A stretch of 9,094 nucleotides of DNA. Origin: Acidimicrobiaceae bacterium. Lineage in GTDB: Bacteria; Actinomycetota; Acidimicrobiia; Acidimicrobiales; Bog-793. Both the position numbers and the translations under genes were made by a program. Of the stretch, positions 1-5,552 are shown piece after piece. Location: positions 1 through 9,094 of the forward strand of contig DAHUZG010000226.1 in the NCBI GenBank assembly GCA_027306715.1. The letters run 5' to 3'. The notes under the pieces were generated by a model, which saw only the letters and a program-made list of their open reading frames with translations, had not been told where the DNA came from and ran no database searches. Each line of letters begins with the position of its first letter. Position 1 is the first letter of the stretch.

Positions 1-2
1 GG

Positions 3-80
3 ATCGAGGCGATCCAGCGCCTCGACGATGCCGGCTACGTCAGCTCGGGTCCAGCCGCGCTACGCAAGCTGCTCGGATGA
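3..80 (+). CDS. C-terminal fragment of an unidentified upstream gene
   Basis: The frame is open from the first full codon and gives a 25-residue tail ending AALRKLLG before TGA at 78-80. The stop overlaps the ATG of the next gene (77-79) in an ATGA arrangement, the usual mark of translational coupling in an operon, and this overlap is the main support for it being real. The tail looks like an amphipathic helix (IEAIQRLDDAGY) followed by a short basic end. Too little is present to name a family, and the upstream part lies outside the window. I infer only that it is co-transcribed with the membrane mannosyltransferase-like gene that follows. Confidence 0.6.
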   Translation: MEAIQRLDDAGYVSSGPAALRKLLG

Positions 81-1243
81 GCTCGGCGGCAGCCCTCGGC
101 CGGCTGCGGACACCGCTCGGCTCGGCGCCACCGCAGGCGAGGCAGGCGACAGATCGTCGGGTCGCCGTCGGTCTGCGCGTCATTGCCACCGTCCTCGGCG
201 CCTACCTCGTCTCGCGAGTCGCTCTCGTCGTCGACGCCACCGTCCTCGCCGCGCAACACCACACCGGCGTGGTCTCGATCCTCGCGCCCTGGGACGCCGG
301 CTACTACATCGGGATCGCGGTCTCGGGCTATCCGAGCCATGTGCCGATCGTCGCCTACCAGGGATCGACTGTCGCCTTCTTCCCGCTGTTCCCGTTGCTC
401 GGCCGCTGCCTCGCCGCCATCACGGGAATGCCCATCGTGTGGGGCCTCGTGTCGATCAGCTGGCTCGGGGGTGCGGCGGCTGCCCTCGGGGCGGTGCTGC
501 TGGTCGCGCCGCGCTATGGCTCGCGTCGCGCGATGCAGGCCGGTGTGCTGCTGGCGGTCTTCCCGGGCTCGGTGGTCGCGGGGATAGTCTATGCCGACTC
601 GCTCGCCGTGGCCTTCGCGATCGGGGCGCTGGCGGCGATGGACCGACGGCGTCTCGTGCTCGCCGGTCTGCTCGGAGCGGCAGGGACCGCCAGCTTGTCG
701 CTCATGCTCGTGCCGCTGTGCGCGGCGTTGCTCGCCGCGGCGCTGGTCGCACGGCGGCTGAGCGGGCTTCTCGCTCCGGTGCTGGCAGCTAGCGGTGCGG
801 CGGCCTATCTCGGCTACCTGTGGGCGCATACGGGCTCGCCCTACACCTGGAGCCGGGTCGAGCGCGCCGGGTGGATGGTGCACCTCAGCCTGCCGTGGCG
901 GGGGGTGACGGCATTCGGCGCCTACGCCTTCTCGGCCCCCGGGGTGACCGTGGTCACCTCAGCGAGCGTCGCTGTGGCATTGGTGGGGCTGGTGGCCTTG
1001 GCGGTGCTGCGGGCGCCGCTGGCGTGGCTCTCGCTGAGCGTGATCGTGATCGCCGCGGTCACCTTCGACGGCGGGGCCTGGATCGCGCCGCGGTTCGTCT
1101 TCGACGCCTTTCCGCTCGTCCTCGCGGTCGGGATCGCGCTGCCACGGCGGGCGTTCTGGCCGGGGGCGGTGCTGTCGATGTCGGTGCTTGTCTACATGCT
1201 GCAGGCATACAGCCCGCCGAACCGGCAATTCCTGAACCTCTGA
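77..1243 (+). CDS. PIG-V-like polytopic membrane mannosyltransferase (GT-C fold)
   Basis: A 388-residue hydrophobic protein with about eight to ten predicted membrane segments, the first at about residues 29-52. After it comes an extracytoplasmic loop with WDAGYYIGIAVSGYP (72-86), the W-D-x-x-(W/Y)-Y…GY signature of the PIG-V/GPI-mannosyltransferase-2 family and its bacterial relatives. FFPLFPLLGR follows at 101-110 and PRFVFDAFPL at 338-347, both typical conserved family blocks. The Asp of the WD pair (D73) is the likely catalytic acidic residue by analogy with GT-C enzymes. Such proteins transfer sugars, usually mannose, from polyprenyl-phosphate donors on the outer face of the membrane; the acceptor is unknown here. 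The ATG at 77 is preferred because it overlaps the upstream stop. It has no strong Shine-Dalgarno sequence, consistent with coupling. The last codons (…FLNL) lie inside a 17-bp tandem repeat. The family call is fairly secure, the sugar specificity is not. Confidence 0.8.
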   Translation: MSSAAALGRLRTPLGSAPPQARQATDRRVAVGLRVIATVLGAYLVSRVALVVDATVLAAQHHTGVVSILAPWDAGYYIGIAVSGYPSHVPIVAYQGSTVAFFPLFPLLGRCLAAITGMPIVWGLVSISWLGGAAAALGAVLLVAPRYGSRRAMQAGVLLAVFPGSVVAGIVYADSLAVAFAIGALAAMDRRRLVLAGLLGAAGTASLSLMLVPLCAALLAAALVARRLSGLLAPVLAASGAAAYLGYLWAHTGSPYTWSRVERAGWMVHLSLPWRGVTAFGAYAFSAPGVTVVTSASVAVALVGLVALAVLRAPLAWLSLSVIVIAAVTFDGGAWIAPRFVFDAFPLVLAVGIALPRRAFWPGAVLSMSVLVYMLQAYSPPNRQFLNL

Positions 1244-1280
1244 GCGTCCTCAACCTCTGAGCGTCCTGAACCTCTGAGCG
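1231..1280 (+). repeat. 17-bp tandem repeat, three copies, spanning a stop codon
   Basis: Unit 1 is 1231-1247 (CCTGAACCTCTGAGCGT). Unit 2 is 1248-1264, with a single G-to-C change at its fourth base. Unit 3 is 1265-1280, identical to unit 1 but one base short. The first unit contains the last codons and TGA of the membrane mannosyltransferase gene. Because 17 is not a multiple of three, the TGA copies at 1241, 1258 and 1275 fall in three different frames, so every forward frame is closed within 37 bp. Confidence 0.95.
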
Positions 1281-1281
1281 G

Positions 1282-1330
1282 CGGCGGTCTGCCCGGCTCT
1301 CGGGCTGGCCGCCGGTGCCGGGCTGGCACC
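1282..1330. terminator. GC-rich hairpin pair between convergent genes, possible terminator
   Basis: Stem 1 pairs 1282-1287 (CGGCGG) with 1309-1314 (CCGCCG) and, after a 3-base internal loop on each side, 1291-1295 (GCCCG) with 1301-1305 (CGGGC). Stem 2 pairs 1314-1319 (GGTGCC) with 1325-1330 (GGCACC) over a 5-base loop. There is no T-tract on either strand, so these are not classical intrinsic terminators. T-less hairpins at convergent gene ends are common in high-GC actinobacteria. They could serve either direction. Confidence 0.45.
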
Positions 1331-1383
1331 CGTCCCCCGACGAGGCGTCACCCGGCGCGGCTTCGGCGCCCTTTGAGCCGGCC

Positions 1384-2175
1384 TCAGGCCAGCCAGCCCC
1401 CGTCGACCGCCAGGGTATGACCGGTGACGTAGCTCGCCTCGTCCGAGGCGAGGAAGCAGACGGCGGCGCCGATCTCCTCCGCGAGCCCGAGCCGCCCCAT
1501 CGGGATCTTGGCCCCGGCGAGCGCCTCGAGCTGCTCGCCGGTGGCGAGCCCGCCGAGGGCGCGCACGAGATCGGTGTCGACGGTGCCCGGAGCGACGGCG
1601 TTGACGCGCACACCCGAGCGCGCCACCTCGCGGGCCGTGGCGGCGGTGATCATCCGCACGGCGGCCTTGGAGGCGTCGTAGGCGGCCATCGGCGAGGTGG
1701 ACGCCGTGAACGACGACGTCGAGGCCACCGTGACGATGCTCCCCCGCCCTCGCGGCAGCATCGCCCGCAGCCCCGCCTGCAGGACGAAGAAGACGCCGCG
1801 CACGTTGACGGCCATCAGGCGGTCGAACTCCTCCGGCTCGACCTCGGTCGTTGGCCGGCTGAAGGCGACGCCGGCATTGCAGACGACTGTGTCGAGCGGC
1901 ACTGCGGCGTCGGCCCCGGCCACGACTCGGCGCACCTCGTCGACGTCGGTGACGTCGAGGTGCACTCCATGTGCCGACAGCCCTTCGTCGCTGATCGAGG
2001 TGGCGACCGACCTCGCCGCCTCGAGGTCGATGTCGGCGATGGTCACCGCAGCGCCCCGCCGGGCGAGCGACGTGGCGATCCCACGCCCGATCCCCCGCCC
2101 CCCACCGGTGACGAGCGCCGGACCGAGCGCGGCGCGCGTCGAGCCAGCGCCCGCCCTGGCTGTGCCCGCGCTCAC
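1384..2175 (-). CDS. Short-chain dehydrogenase/reductase A (classical SDR)
   Basis: A 263-residue classical SDR, a Rossmann-fold NAD(P)-dependent oxidoreductase. The cofactor motif TGGGRGIG is at 23-30. An acidic residue after strand 2 (D48 in IADID) suggests NAD(H) rather than NADP(H). NAG is at 100-102. The active-site set is N124, a Ser at 152 or 154 (the loop before the Tyr looks one residue longer than usual), Y166 and K170 (YDASK). The C-terminal SxxVTGHxLxVDGG block is intact. The start is GTG at 2175, only 4 bp after the stop of the luciferase-like gene. A GAGG directly abuts the GTG, too close to be an ideal ribosome site, so coupled re-initiation is likely; no other in-frame start lies between the previous in-frame stop and the cofactor motif. 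It is the last gene of the minus-strand run. The substrate cannot be told from sequence: FabG-like ketoreductases, polyol dehydrogenases and hydroxy-acid dehydrogenases share these motifs. Confidence 0.9.
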   Translation of the reverse strand: MSAGTARAGAGSTRAALGPALVTGGGRGIGRGIATSLARRGAAVTIADIDLEAARSVATSISDEGLSAHGVHLDVTDVDEVRRVVAGADAAVPLDTVVCNAGVAFSRPTTEVEPEEFDRLMAVNVRGVFFVLQAGLRAMLPRGRGSIVTVASTSSFTASTSPMAAYDASKAAVRMITAATAREVARSGVRVNAVAPGTVDTDLVRALGGLATGEQLEALAGAKIPMGRLGLAEEIGAAVCFLASDEASYVTGHTLAVDGGWLA

Positions 2176-2179
2176 CTCG

Positions 2180-3238
2180 TCAGCACCGCCTCAGCGCGGG
2201 GAGAACCTTGCCGCCGAGCAGCCGCACGCCCTCGTCGTCGCTCAGGCCGTGCGGGGTCCCGAACTCGATCCGGTCCACGCCCGCCTCGAGCAGCCCGGCC
2301 GCCTGCTCGGCCACCTCCCCCGGCGTGCCGGCGAAGGCGAAACGCGCCAGCAGCTCCCCCGGGACCATCGCCCCCGCAGCGCTGCGCTCGCCGGCTGCCA
2401 GGTGGCGTCGTATGCCCGAGAGCACTTCGGGCGGAACCTCGAGCGTGCGGTCGAGGGCGCCGACCACCTCGAGGTACATCGCGCACTCCTCTCGCGCCCG
2501 CCGGCGCGCCGCCGCGCCGTCCTCGTCGACGACGGTCACCGCCCCGATCACGAGGCCGACCGCACCTGGCTGGCGGCCGGCGGCCGCGGCCCCGTCGTCC
2601 ACCCACCGGCGCAGCAGCGGCACCATCGCCGGGTTCGCCGAGCCGCCGAGCTTGACCTCGTCGGCGATGGCGCCGGCGACCCGCGCCAGGCGGGGCCCCC
2701 AGGTGCCGACGAGCAACGGCACCCGCCACGGCAGCGGCCCGCCGCGCAACGACTCCCCCGCCGGCAGCGCGAAGCGCTCGCCCTGCGTCCCGCTCGTGTC
2801 GCCGCGAAGCAGCGCCGACACGACCGCAACAGCCTCCTGCACCGCCGACACGCCCCGGCGCTGGTCGATCCCGAGCGCCTCGAGCCAGCTCCCCCGGGCG
2901 AGCCCGAGATAGGCGCGTCCAGACGAGGCCGCCGCCAGGGCGCGCATCTGGCCGGCGATCTCGACCGGGTGCAGCGTGAAGGGGTTGAGGCAGGCCGGGC
3001 CGAGGCGCACCCGCGAGGTGGCGCGCGCCATCGCCAAGAGCGCCACGATCGGCGGCTGGTACCAGAGGTCGCCGAAGACGCTGACGACGTCGAAGCCGTA
3101 GGACTCGGCGGCCGCGGCGAGCCGCTCGTAGTCGGCGATCGCCTTGTCGGACTGGAAGCCGAGCCCGAAGCGCGCCGCTCGTTCCGGCGCGCCCGGCGCG
3201 CCGACGGCTCCCCGGACGCCCGCTTCCGACCTCGTCAC
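2180..3238 (-). CDS. Luciferase-like (LLM class) flavin/F420-dependent oxidoreductase
   Basis: A 352-residue TIM-barrel protein of the bacterial luciferase superfamily. It starts GTG ACG AGG, and RFGLGFQSDKAIADY at 23-37 leads into the first helix (AAAAESYGFDVVSVF). Then come RVRLGPACLNPFTLHPVEIA and YLGLARGSWLEALGI, the standard order for 5,10-methylene-tetrahydromethanopterin-reductase-like and F420-dependent enzymes. The C-terminal GTPGEVAEQAAGLLEAGVDRIEFGTP block is also typical. Such enzymes use reduced FMN or F420H2 to reduce or mono-oxygenate small organics. F420 is likely if the host is an actinobacterium, but the sequence does not prove it. The GTG at 3238 overlaps the stop of the TIGR04076 gene (GTGA, 3235-3238). 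The reading frame stays open upstream to 3487, but that stretch overlaps the TIGR04076 coding region and encodes an Arg/Ala-rich sequence unlike the family, so I reject the longer start. The stop is 4 bp before SDR A. Confidence 0.87.
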   Translation of the reverse strand: MTRSEAGVRGAVGAPGAPERAARFGLGFQSDKAIADYERLAAAAESYGFDVVSVFGDLWYQPPIVALLAMARATSRVRLGPACLNPFTLHPVEIAGQMRALAAASSGRAYLGLARGSWLEALGIDQRRGVSAVQEAVAVVSALLRGDTSGTQGERFALPAGESLRGGPLPWRVPLLVGTWGPRLARVAGAIADEVKLGGSANPAMVPLLRRWVDDGAAAAGRQPGAVGLVIGAVTVVDEDGAAARRRAREECAMYLEVVGALDRTLEVPPEVLSGIRRHLAAGERSAAGAMVPGELLARFAFAGTPGEVAEQAAGLLEAGVDRIEFGTPHGLSDDEGVRLLGGKVLPALRRC

Positions 3239-3540
3239 GTCAGCGAGGAGGCGTCGAGCCGGACCCTCCCGATGCGCTCGACCCGCATCACGAGACGCTC
3301 CTCCGGGTCCGGGCAGGCGACGAGCGTCTCCTGCTCGAGCCAGTCGCCGGCAGGCAGCTGGCGCTGCTTGGCCGCCAGCAGCGGGAGCACCGCGGCCAAC
3401 GCGTAGACGCAGAAGTGCCTGCCCGGCGGCAGCTCGAGCCGGCTCGAGCCGCGCAGCTCGAAGTAGTCGCCGACCTCGAGCCCGCATACCGGGCGGCCTT
3501 CGATCCGCTCGACGACGACCCGCAGGTCGAACAGCTCCAT
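3235..3540 (-). CDS. TIGR04076-family small protein of unknown function
   Basis: A 101-residue protein whose layout matches the TIGR04076 family as I recall it. An N-terminal strand leads to C19-G and VGDYFEL (23-29), then RHFCVYALAAVLPLL (41-55) and VACPDPEERLVMRVERI (74-90). Three cysteines (19, 44, 76) sit at positions that are usually Cys in the family. This suggests metal binding or redox chemistry, but no function is established to my knowledge. The ATG at 3540 is chosen because the family begins about there. An in-frame extension back to 3744 exists, but it runs through the 3' end of SDR B in another frame and then a Gly/Ala-only stretch. No Shine-Dalgarno sequence precedes the ATG; a GGC/GCC triplet array takes its place. 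The stop overlaps the GTG of the luciferase-like gene, so the two products are probably made together and may act on the same compound. Confidence 0.75.
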   Translation of the reverse strand: MELFDLRVVVERIEGRPVCGLEVGDYFELRGSSRLELPPGRHFCVYALAAVLPLLAAKQRQLPAGDWLEQETLVACPDPEERLVMRVERIGRVRLDASSLT

Positions 3541-3582
3541 GGCGCCGCCGCCGGCGCCGCCGCCGCCGCCGGCGCCGCCGCC
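3541..3582. repeat. 42-bp GGC/GCC triplet array just upstream of a start codon
   Basis: Fourteen consecutive triplets, each GGC or GCC on the + strand, ordered as one GGC plus three GCC, one GGC plus five GCC, then one GGC plus three GCC. The three GGCGCC palindromes start at 3541, 3553 and 3571. The array ends directly at the ATG of the TIGR04076 gene. On the coding (minus) strand it is preceded by three G-triplets (3583-3592 plus adjacent bases), so this short intergenic stretch can form strong hairpins or a G-rich structure in mRNA. Confidence 0.95.
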
Positions 3583-3592
3583 CAGCCCGCCC

Positions 3593-4357
3593 TCAGCGGA
3601 CGTACGCCGCCCCGTTGAGGTCGAAGGTGGCGCCGGTGAGGTGCCGGCAGAGCCCGCTGGCAAGGAACGCCACGAGGGAGCCGACCTCGCCCGGAGGGAC
3701 CATGTCGCCAAGAGGGAGGATCGCCCGCACCTTGTCCTCGCCACCGCGGGAGGCCGCCGCGATCTCCGACATCTGAGTGCGCACGATCCCGGGCGCGATG
3801 ACGTAGGCGAGCACCCCGTCCTTGGCGTAGTTCCGTGCGATCGTCTGGGTGATCGCCCGCACCGCCGCCTTGGTGGCCGCGTACCCCGACAGCTGGGCGA
3901 TCGCCGAGCCCTGCTCGGCCACCCAGCTCGACATCGTGACGATGGTCCCGCCGCCGAGCTGCCGGTAGTGGCGCACCGCGTCGCGCATCAGGTCCGCCGG
4001 CTCGCGCACGTTGACCTGCAGCACCTGCTCCCAGGCAGCGTCCCAGTCGTCGTCGGCGGCGTCGATCGGCGTGTCCGGCATGATCGCTGCGTTGTTGACG
4101 AGGACGTCGATCCGCCCCCGCCACCCGACCGCCTCCTTCCACAGCCGGCGCCCAGCTCCCGGCTCGGAGAAGTCGGCCGAGAGCAGGAGCTTCCGGTCGT
4201 CGGGGATCTCCGCGGTCGCGGCTCGCGCTCCCTGTGCGTCGTCGGCGTAGTGGGCGATCACCGACGCCCCCGCAGCGCCCAGCACGGGCGCGGTCGCCGC
4301 GCCGATGCCACGTGAGGCGCCGGTCAGCAGGATGGTCTTGCCGCTCAGGTCGATCAT
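3593..4357 (-). CDS. Short-chain dehydrogenase/reductase B (FabG-like SDR)
   Basis: A 254-residue classical SDR. TGASRGIG is at 12-19; the Arg in this motif and the lack of an acidic residue at the end of strand 2 (IAHYADD) suggest NADP(H). NNAA is at 88-91. The active-site residues are N116, S144, Y159 and K163 (YAATK); the Ser-to-Tyr distance is 15 rather than the usual 13, a small loop insertion. PGIVRTQM and the C-terminal LTGATFDLNG complete the fold. The ATG at 4357 has a strong ribosome site, GAGGAGG at 4373-4367, 9 bases upstream. This is the best Shine-Dalgarno sequence in the minus-strand operon and follows a 56-bp gap after SDR C, so it may be translated independently. It shares only family motifs with SDR A and SDR C, so these do not look like recent duplicates. 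A ketoreductase or alcohol dehydrogenase role is likely; the substrate is unknown. Confidence 0.9.
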   Translation of the reverse strand: MIDLSGKTILLTGASRGIGAATAPVLGAAGASVIAHYADDAQGARAATAEIPDDRKLLLSADFSEPGAGRRLWKEAVGWRGRIDVLVNNAAIMPDTPIDAADDDWDAAWEQVLQVNVREPADLMRDAVRHYRQLGGGTIVTMSSWVAEQGSAIAQLSGYAATKAAVRAITQTIARNYAKDGVLAYVIAPGIVRTQMSEIAAASRGGEDKVRAILPLGDMVPPGEVGSLVAFLASGLCRHLTGATFDLNGAAYVR

Positions 4358-4366
4358 CGTCTCGTG

Positions 4367-4373
4367 CCTCCTC
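4367..4373 (-). promoter_or_regulatory. Strong ribosome binding site for SDR B
   Basis: GAGGAGG on the minus strand, 9 bases before the ATG at 4357. It fixes this start and contrasts with the weak or absent sites before the other genes of the operon. Confidence 0.7.
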
Positions 4374-4379
4374 GGCTCG

Positions 4380-4430
4380 TCAGAGCACGCCGGTCGTCAG
4401 AGCGCGCCGGTCATCACAGCACGCCGGCGT
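4380..4430 (-). repeat. 17-bp imperfect tandem repeat, three copies, spanning the stop of SDR C
   Basis: On the + strand the units are 4380-4396, 4397-4413 and 4414-4430, sharing the core TCAnAGCnCGCCGG. Read on the minus strand, the first unit holds the last codons and TGA of SDR C (4416-4414), and the next two repeat this tail with TGA at 4399-4397 and 4382-4380. The two outer copies (not part of the gene) differ from each other at 2 of 17 bases; the coding copy differs from the last one at 4. The period of 17 puts the three stops in three frames. Confidence 0.9.
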
Positions 4431-5181
4431 CGACGGCGAGCAGCTGCCCGGTGATCCCCGACGAGAGGTCGCTCGCGAGGAAAAGAACGGCGTTCGCCAC
4501 CTCCTCGACGGTTGCCAGCCGACCGAGGGCCGTCGACCCGGCGGCGCTCGCCAGCGCCGCGTCGACGCTCTGCCCGGTACGGCCCGAGCGCGAGGCCATC
4601 CGTCCGAGGAGGGCGTCGGTGGCGATCGGACCGGGCCCGACAGCGTTGACCCGGATCCCGGACCTGCCGAGCTCCTGGGCGACCGAGCGGACGAGCCCGA
4701 GCACCGCGTGCTTGCTCGCCACGTAGGCCGGGATGCGCCAGTCGCCCTTCCACCCGTTGATCGAGGAGGTGACGACGACGGCGCCTGCCCGGCCGCTCGT
4801 GACGCGGGCGAACTCGCGCACGGTGAGCATCGCCCCGCGGGCGTTGACCGCCATCACCTCGTCCCACTGCGCCACGTCGATCCCGGCCGTGGTCGTCCAC
4901 GGCGGCACGATCCCGGCGTTGGCGACCGCGATGTCGAGCGGACCGAGCGCGGCGGCGACCTCGGCAAAGGCTGCGGCGAGCGAGTCGGCCCGGCGCACGT
5001 CGGCCGCCAGCGCCAGCCAGCCTTCCGGCGCCCCGCCTTCGGGCGCGGCGAGGTCGAGGACGGCTCCACGCGCCCCCGCCTCGGCGAGGGTGCGGGCGAT
5101 GGCGGCGCCGATGCCGGCGGCACCACCGGTGACGACCGCGACCCGGCCGGCGAGCAGGCCCGGCACCGGGTGCGGGCTCAT
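4414..5181 (-). CDS. Short-chain dehydrogenase/reductase C (classical SDR)
   Basis: A 255-residue classical SDR with cofactor motif TGGAAGIG at 18-25. D43 at the end of strand 2 (VLDLAA) favours NAD(H). NAG is at 88-90. The active-site residues are N113, S140, Y153 and K157 (YVASK), with the standard 13-residue Ser-Tyr spacing. PGPIATDAL and SGITGQLLAVDAG lie in the C-terminal part. It is the first full-size gene of the five-gene minus-strand run and faces the Fe-S gene divergently. No Shine-Dalgarno sequence lies directly before the ATG at 5181, but the ATG overlaps (ATGA) the stop of a 14-codon ORF that does have one. The gene ends in a 17-bp tandem repeat. The overall sequence recalls NAD-dependent polyol/hydroxysteroid/glucose-type SDRs, but these motifs do not define a substrate. 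Confidence 0.9.
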   Translation of the reverse strand: MSPHPVPGLLAGRVAVVTGGAAGIGAAIARTLAEAGARGAVLDLAAPEGGAPEGWLALAADVRRADSLAAAFAEVAAALGPLDIAVANAGIVPPWTTTAGIDVAQWDEVMAVNARGAMLTVREFARVTSGRAGAVVVTSSINGWKGDWRIPAYVASKHAVLGLVRSVAQELGRSGIRVNAVGPGPIATDALLGRMASRSGRTGQSVDAALASAAGSTALGRLATVEEVANAVLFLASDLSSGITGQLLAVDAGVL

Positions 5182-5222
5182 CGGAGCCCCGGGGCGGCGG
5201 CGGCTGGCGGCACCACTACCAT
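5178..5222 (-). CDS. Possible 14-residue leader ORF coupled to SDR C
   Basis: ATG at 5222-5220 encodes MVVVPPAAAAPGLR and stops at TGA 5180-5178, overlapping the ATG of SDR C by four bases (ATGA). AAGGAGG lies upstream at 5240-5234, a near-perfect anti-16S match, though its 11-base spacing is a little long. Its upstream site lies inside the divergent Fe-S gene, so it is used only if transcription starts within that gene. It could be a coupling device that supplies ribosomes to SDR C, or chance in GC-rich sequence. Confidence 0.35.
   Translation of the reverse strand: MVVVPPAAAAPGLR
5217..5222 (+). promoter_or_regulatory. Probable -10 box for a leaderless Fe-S gene transcript
   Basis: TACCAT fits the actinobacterial -10 consensus TANNNT and lies at -12 to -7 relative to the GTG at 5229. 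This is the spacing expected if transcription begins at the first base of the start codon. No Shine-Dalgarno sequence precedes this GTG, and no clear -35 box is seen. Confidence 0.45.
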
Positions 5223-5228
5223 CGCCGC

Positions 5229-5549
5229 GTGCGCCTCCTTCCCCGCGGGCGGGTCCCGCTCGGCGCCGCCGACGGCCTGGAACGCGGCGAGCGGGTGAGC
5301 CTTCGCCTCGACGGCATCCCGGTCAGCGCCTACGCCGGCGAGTCGGTGGCGGCCGTGATGATCGCCGAGCGCGGCGCGGCGACGCGGCGCACCGCAGGTG
5401 GCGAGCGCCGCGGCGTGTTCTGCGGGATGGGCGTCTGCTTCGACTGCCTCGTCGTCGTGGACGGCGTGCCGAACACGCGAGCCTGCATGACCCTTGTCGC
5501 CGAGGGGATGGTCGTCGACAGCCAGTCGGGGTCGAGCGCCGCTCGCTGA
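5229..5549 (+). CDS. Small [2Fe-2S] ferredoxin-like subunit (HcnA/opine dehydrogenase small-subunit type)
   Basis: A 106-residue protein of the Fer2_4 type. A beta strand with VSLRLDGIPVSAYAGESVAAVM (23-44) leads to the cluster loop, with cysteines at 65, 70, 73 and 86 (CGMGVCFDC, then RACM). The C-x4-C-x2-C-x12-C spacing is that of plant-type [2Fe-2S] centres. GERRGVFCGMGVC and the downstream TLVAEGM match the small subunits of HCN synthase, opine/octopine oxidase and D-hydroxyproline dehydrogenase, and the N-terminus of sarcosine oxidase alpha. In those enzymes the protein passes electrons from a FAD subunit that oxidises an amine or amino acid. No such flavoprotein gene is next to it here; the neighbours are SDR C (divergent) and a hydroxyacyl-CoA dehydrogenase-like gene. 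GTG 5229 is taken as the start because of the -10 box spacing and the normal family length. A different electron partner, such as the luciferase-like protein, is possible but speculative. Confidence 0.85.
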   Translation: MRLLPRGRVPLGAADGLERGERVSLRLDGIPVSAYAGESVAAVMIAERGAATRRTAGGERRGVFCGMGVCFDCLVVVDGVPNTRACMTLVAEGMVVDSQSGSSAAR

Positions 5550-5552
5550 GCG

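Noticed and set aside
1231..1280. Small CRISPR-like array
   Set aside because: The repeats are head-to-tail with no spacers, so this is a tandem repeat and not a CRISPR array.
3186..3202. Two GGCGCGCC sequences separated by one base
   Set aside because: They lie inside the luciferase-like coding region (Ala-Pro-Gly-Ala-Pro codons) and are explained by codon bias and base composition.
1315..3406. Long plus-strand open frames (446 and 569 codons) across SDR A and the luciferase-like gene
   Set aside because: They are antisense to genes with full catalytic motifs, and their products are Arg/Pro/Ala-rich and low in complexity.
3239..3487. N-terminal extension of the luciferase-like protein to 435 residues
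   Set aside because: The extra residues are Arg/Ala-rich, overlap the TIGR04076 gene in another frame and are not part of the enzyme family. The GTG at 3238 with its 4-bp overlap is a better start.
3541..3744. N-terminal extension of the TIGR04076 protein to 169 residues
   Set aside because: It runs through the SDR B coding end in another frame and the triplet array; the family begins near the ATG at 3540.
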